This document shows positions 61,382 through 64,000 of a DNA stretch of 64,000 nt, piece by piece. The translations under genes were made by a program, and so were the position numbers. The stretch is from contig CAZOHG010000001.1 in assembly GCA_964579725.1 (NCBI GenBank), forward strand, positions 1-64,000, read 5' to 3'. The notes under the pieces are model-generated. The model was given only the letters and a program-made list of their open reading frames with translations. It did no database searches and was not told the DNA's origin. The stretch comes from CAZOHG01 sp964579725. Lineage in GTDB: Bacteria > Zhuqueibacterota > JdFR-76 > BMS3Abin05. Numbering within the stretch: position 1 is the first letter of the stretch; every line of letters begins with the position of its first letter.

Positions 61382-62149
61382 TTAGTTGCCGATTTTCCTG
61401 GCTCCCGCCCGGTGCACCGCCTCGGCAAAGGCTTTGACCTGCTCCGGGTCTTTCGTTCTTTCCAGCACGTTCCCCGTCACCACGAAGGCCGCACCGGCTT
61501 CCACCTTTTCCGAGGCTTCAGCTGGTTTGCGAATTCCTCCCCCCACAACGAGGGGAATGTCCACTTCTTTGGCCACCGCTTGAATCATTTCAGCGGGAAT
61601 GGAATACTGCGCACCGCTCCCGGCTTCAAAATAGAGCATTTTCATTCCCAAATATTGAGCCGCCAGCGCGTGAGCCACAGCAATTTCCGGCTTGTCGCGC
61701 GGAATCGGGCGGGTGCCGCTCAAATATTCCACCGTTGTGGTTTTTCCGGATTCCACCAACACGTAGCCGGTCGAAATAGCCTCCAGATGGAGCATTCGAA
61801 TAATGGGAGCGGCGATGACCTGCTCTCCGATCAGATAATTGGAATTACGCCCGCTAATGAGCGACAAAAAAAGAATAGCGCTGGCATGGGCCGAAATTTG
61901 GCGGGAACTCCCGGGAAAAATAATGACCGGCAAATCGGTGTTTTCCCGAACTGTTTTCACAAACGCGTCAAATCGACTGTCAAAGAGAAGGCTGCCCCCC
62001 ACCAAAATGGCATCAACGCCGCAGGCCGCCATTTGCTGCACATGCTCCGCCACCTTTTCCAGTGGGTAGTTGTCGGGATCCAACAACACAAAATAGCCCG
62101 CGCCCTTTTTTTTTCGAATCTCTAACAACCGCTTAAAAGCTGTTTCCAA
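61382..62149 (-). CDS. Geranylgeranylglyceryl phosphate synthase (group II)
   Basis: A 255-residue TIM-barrel prenyltransferase: FVLLDPDNYPLEKV with the Asp pair D24/D26, GVDAILVGGSLL, IFPGSSRQISAHASAILFLSLISGRNSNYLIGEQV, LYFEAGSGAQYSIP and PLVVGGGIRKPAEA are the GGGPS signature. It joins a C20-35 prenyl diphosphate to sn-glycerol-1-phosphate, the first step of archaeal-type ether lipids. Bacterial homologues are known in Bacteroidota and relatives. The start is TTG with GAGG seven nt upstream. It lies downstream of alaS after a gap of 127 bp. Confidence 0.94.
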   Translation of the reverse strand: METAFKRLLEIRKKKGAGYFVLLDPDNYPLEKVAEHVQQMAACGVDAILVGGSLLFDSRFDAFVKTVRENTDLPVIIFPGSSRQISAHASAILFLSLISGRNSNYLIGEQVIAAPIIRMLHLEAISTGYVLVESGKTTTVEYLSGTRPIPRDKPEIAVAHALAAQYLGMKMLYFEAGSGAQYSIPAEMIQAVAKEVDIPLVVGGGIRKPAEASEKVEAGAAFVVTGNVLERTKDPEQVKAFAEAVHRAGARKIGN

Positions 62150-62199
62150 TTTCCCGCCTCGTGGTTAAGCCTTTTTTATTTACGTGTTTAATTGAACCC

Positions 62200-62229
62200 C
62201 TTGCTTTTTCGGCCTAAGGCTTGCTTTTT
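62200..62229. repeat. Short direct repeat between alaS and GGGPS
   Basis: CTTGCTTTTTC occurs twice, at about 62200-62210 and 62219-62229. No function is apparent; it may be chance. Confidence 0.35.
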
Positions 62230-62276
62230 CTTCCCAGATACCTGATGCCGTTGCCGGGGTTTTCGGTGCGAACAGC

Positions 62277-64000
62277 TTAATTCTGCAACAATTCCAAAAT
62301 CACCTCGGGTGTTTTACGAAGCGCCTTACCCAAATTTTTCACATCCTTTCCGCCGGCCTGTGCCATTCGGGGATTCCCACCGCCCCCGCCGCCAATGTAC
62401 CGGCCTAACTTCTTTACAATGTCCCCCGCCCGAAGTTTCCGGGACTGAATTAAATCGTCGGTCACGACACAAAGCAAAAAGGGCTTGCCGTTAATTTCCG
62501 ATCCCAAAACGCCCACGCCCGATTTGAGCTTGTTTCGCAACACATCGCCAATTTGTTTTAGCTCGTCTACCGCACTCACAGCAAATTCGTTTGCCACCAA
62601 TTTGAAACCGTCCACTTCTTGAGCGCGGTGTACCAAATAGTCCAGTTCGATTTGAGCCAGTTTTAATTTGAGCCTGGAGAGTTCTTTTTCCAGCGCCTTT
62701 TTCTCCTGAAGAAGCTGGTTTAACCGCGCCACAGAATCGTCGGCCGTGGCGCCCAATTTTTGCCGGAGAGCCTCGACCTCGTGTTTTTCCGCCCGAAGAA
62801 GGGAGTCTGCCGCTTCGCCTGTAACTGCTTCGATGCGCCGAACGCCCGAGGCAACGCTGGTTTCCGACACAATTCGAAAATAACCGATTTCGCCTGTGTA
62901 ATTGAGATGGGTGCCCCCACAAAATTCCATGCTGTAATCGGCAATTTTAATGACACGCACAACGTCCCCGTACTTTTCCCCAAAAAGGGCCATGGCGCCC
63001 AATTTTTTGGCTTCATTAAACGGAAGAGTCAGAACGTCCACTTTAAAATTGGCGCGCACGGCCTCGTTTACCAGTCGCTCAATCTCGTCCAACTGTTCAG
63101 GGTGAATGCGTTCAAAATGGGTCAGGTCAAAGCGCAGGCGGTCGGGGGCAACCAGCGAACCTGCCTGGTGGACGTGCTCACCCAAAACCGTCCGCAGCGC
63201 CTTGTGCAGCAGGTGGGTTGCCGTGTGATTTCTGGCAATGGCTTTCCGGCGCCCGGCGTCCACGCGAGCCACAAGCTCTTTCCCGCGTGCGTCTTCGAAA
63301 CGCCCCTTTTCAAGCTCTCCCACATGAATAATCATGTTGCCGTTTTTCAGGGTGTCCACCACGCGGATGCGTACGGAGCCGTCCGTTGCCACCACCTCGC
63401 CCGTGTCCCCAATTTGTCCGCCGGATTCTCCGTAGAACGGGGTTTTGTCTAACAAAAATTCATTCCCCGAAAACCCCACCAGTCGGACGGTTTCTTCCAA
63501 TTTTTCGTAGCCCACAAATTGCGAGTGAGGCACTTCTTCTCCGTCTTTAAAAAATTCGTGGACTTCATACGTAAACTTTTGGGCGGCCTTCGCCCGTTGG
63601 CGTTGTTCCTCCATGGCTTTTTCGAAGCCTTCCATGTCCACCGTGAGGTCATTTTCCTCCGCCATGAGGCGGGTCAAATCGATGGGGAAACCGTAGGTGT
63701 CGTACAGGCGAAAAGCCGCTACTCCGGGAAAAATTTTCTGGTTGTTTTTCTTTAGATCGGCTACCGTCCGTTCAAAAATGTCCAACCCTCGGTCGAGCGT
63801 GTGGCCGAAAGCTTCCTCTTCGGATTGAATAACCATTGAAATAAATTTCTGTTTCTCCGGAAGTTCCGGGTACGCCTCGCCCATGATTTCCACCAAAACG
63901 GGCACTAATTTGTACAGAAACGGCTCGCGGACCTCGAGCTTACGCCCGTAGCGGGCCGCCCGCCGAAGAATACGCCGAAGCACGTAGCCCCGTCCTTCAT
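62277..64000 (-). CDS. alaS: Alanyl-tRNA synthetase, 5' end outside window
   Basis: The C-terminal 570 or so residues of AlaRS; the frame stays open to the window edge, entering in EGRGYVLRRILRR, so the catalytic domain start lies beyond 64000. Visible are the editing domain zinc motifs (ARNHTATHLLHKAL and EFCGGTHLNYTGEIG), SVASGVRRIEAVTGE, and the C-Ala end with GGGGGGNPRMAQAGG. The enzyme charges tRNA-Ala and edits mis-charged Ser/Gly. No fault is seen in the part present. Confidence 0.98.
   Translation of the reverse strand, partial: EGRGYVLRRILRRAARYGRKLEVREPFLYKLVPVLVEIMGEAYPELPEKQKFISMVIQSEEEAFGHTLDRGLDIFERTVADLKKNNQKIFPGVAAFRLYDTYGFPIDLTRLMAEENDLTVDMEGFEKAMEEQRQRAKAAQKFTYEVHEFFKDGEEVPHSQFVGYEKLEETVRLVGFSGNEFLLDKTPFYGESGGQIGDTGEVVATDGSVRIRVVDTLKNGNMIIHVGELEKGRFEDARGKELVARVDAGRRKAIARNHTATHLLHKALRTVLGEHVHQAGSLVAPDRLRFDLTHFERIHPEQLDEIERLVNEAVRANFKVDVLTLPFNEAKKLGAMALFGEKYGDVVRVIKIADYSMEFCGGTHLNYTGEIGYFRIVSETSVASGVRRIEAVTGEAADSLLRAEKHEVEALRQKLGATADDSVARLNQLLQEKKALEKELSRLKLKLAQIELDYLVHRAQEVDGFKLVANEFAVSAVDELKQIGDVLRNKLKSGVGVLGSEINGKPFLLCVVTDDLIQSRKLRAGDIVKKLGRYIGGGGGGNPRMAQAGGKDVKNLGKALRKTPEVILELLQN

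Noticed and set aside
1..64000. tRNA, rRNA, CRISPR arrays, insertion sequences and prophage genes
   Set aside because: All gaps over 100 bp were read; none holds a tRNA-like fold, spaced direct repeats, a transposase or phage proteins.

Overview
The window is 64 kb of bacterial chromosome with moderate GC and dense coding. All but one of about 50 genes lie on the minus strand, so transcription runs from position 64000 towards 1. I see no rRNA, tRNA, CRISPR array, phage or insertion sequence. The gene content suggests a Gram-negative bacterium of the FCB superphylum, perhaps Calditrichota or KSB1-like: a BatA-type von Willebrand protein, 'regulator propeller' secreted proteins, a bacterial group II geranylgeranylglyceryl phosphate synthase, AsmA-type envelope proteins, an O-antigen ligase and a eukaryote-like UDP-sugar pyrophosphorylase. 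This placement is inference; no marker gene is decisive.

Region 1 (37-15119) is a compact chemosensory operon of 15 genes. Transcription order is: atypical receiver, STAS antagonist, RsbW-like kinase, GAF-RsbU phosphatase, CheW, two methyl-accepting proteins, CheA with a C-terminal receiver, receiver-less CheB, CheR with TPRs, CheY-like receiver, HDOD protein, GAF-PAS histidine kinase, divergent CheW and a free-standing MshEN (possible c-di-GMP-binding) domain. Several junctions are ATGA overlaps. No flagellar gene is present, so the array probably controls something other than classical swimming, and the partner-switch proteins look like its output.

Region 2 (15561-33131) holds an NtrC-type regulator, a class I aminotransferase, a giant 2816-residue exported protein, a DUF1318 lipoprotein, an orphan solute-binding lipoprotein, a degenerate HAD protein and a large AsmA-like envelope protein. 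The giant protein is ordered signal peptide, TolB-like propeller, TPRs, dead CHAT domain, TPRs, intact CHAT protease. A GC-rich hairpin covers its ribosome binding site. The DUF1318 and AsmA genes recall E. coli ydbL and ydbH.

Region 3 (33238-43097) starts with the only plus-strand gene, a coiled-coil protein with a TrkA-C (RCK_C) domain. It is convergent with an MscS channel that follows a UDP-sugar pyrophosphorylase. Upstream lie hsp20-lon with a clear terminator, rlmI-like and dksA/traR-like genes, and a leaderless subtilisin with its own strong promoter.

Region 4 (43163-53904) carries genome maintenance and salvage genes: uvrA, udk, cdd, ssb, rtcB with archease, a small secreted protein, a nicotinate phosphoribosyltransferase, a DJ-1/PfpI protein and a secreted propeller protein.

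Region 5 (53916-64000) holds an M20 amidohydrolase, hflX, a BatA-like protein, waaL-like ligase, gmhA-like isomerase and cpsB-like phosphatase, many overlapping. It ends with GGGP synthase and the C-terminal part of alaS, which runs off the window.
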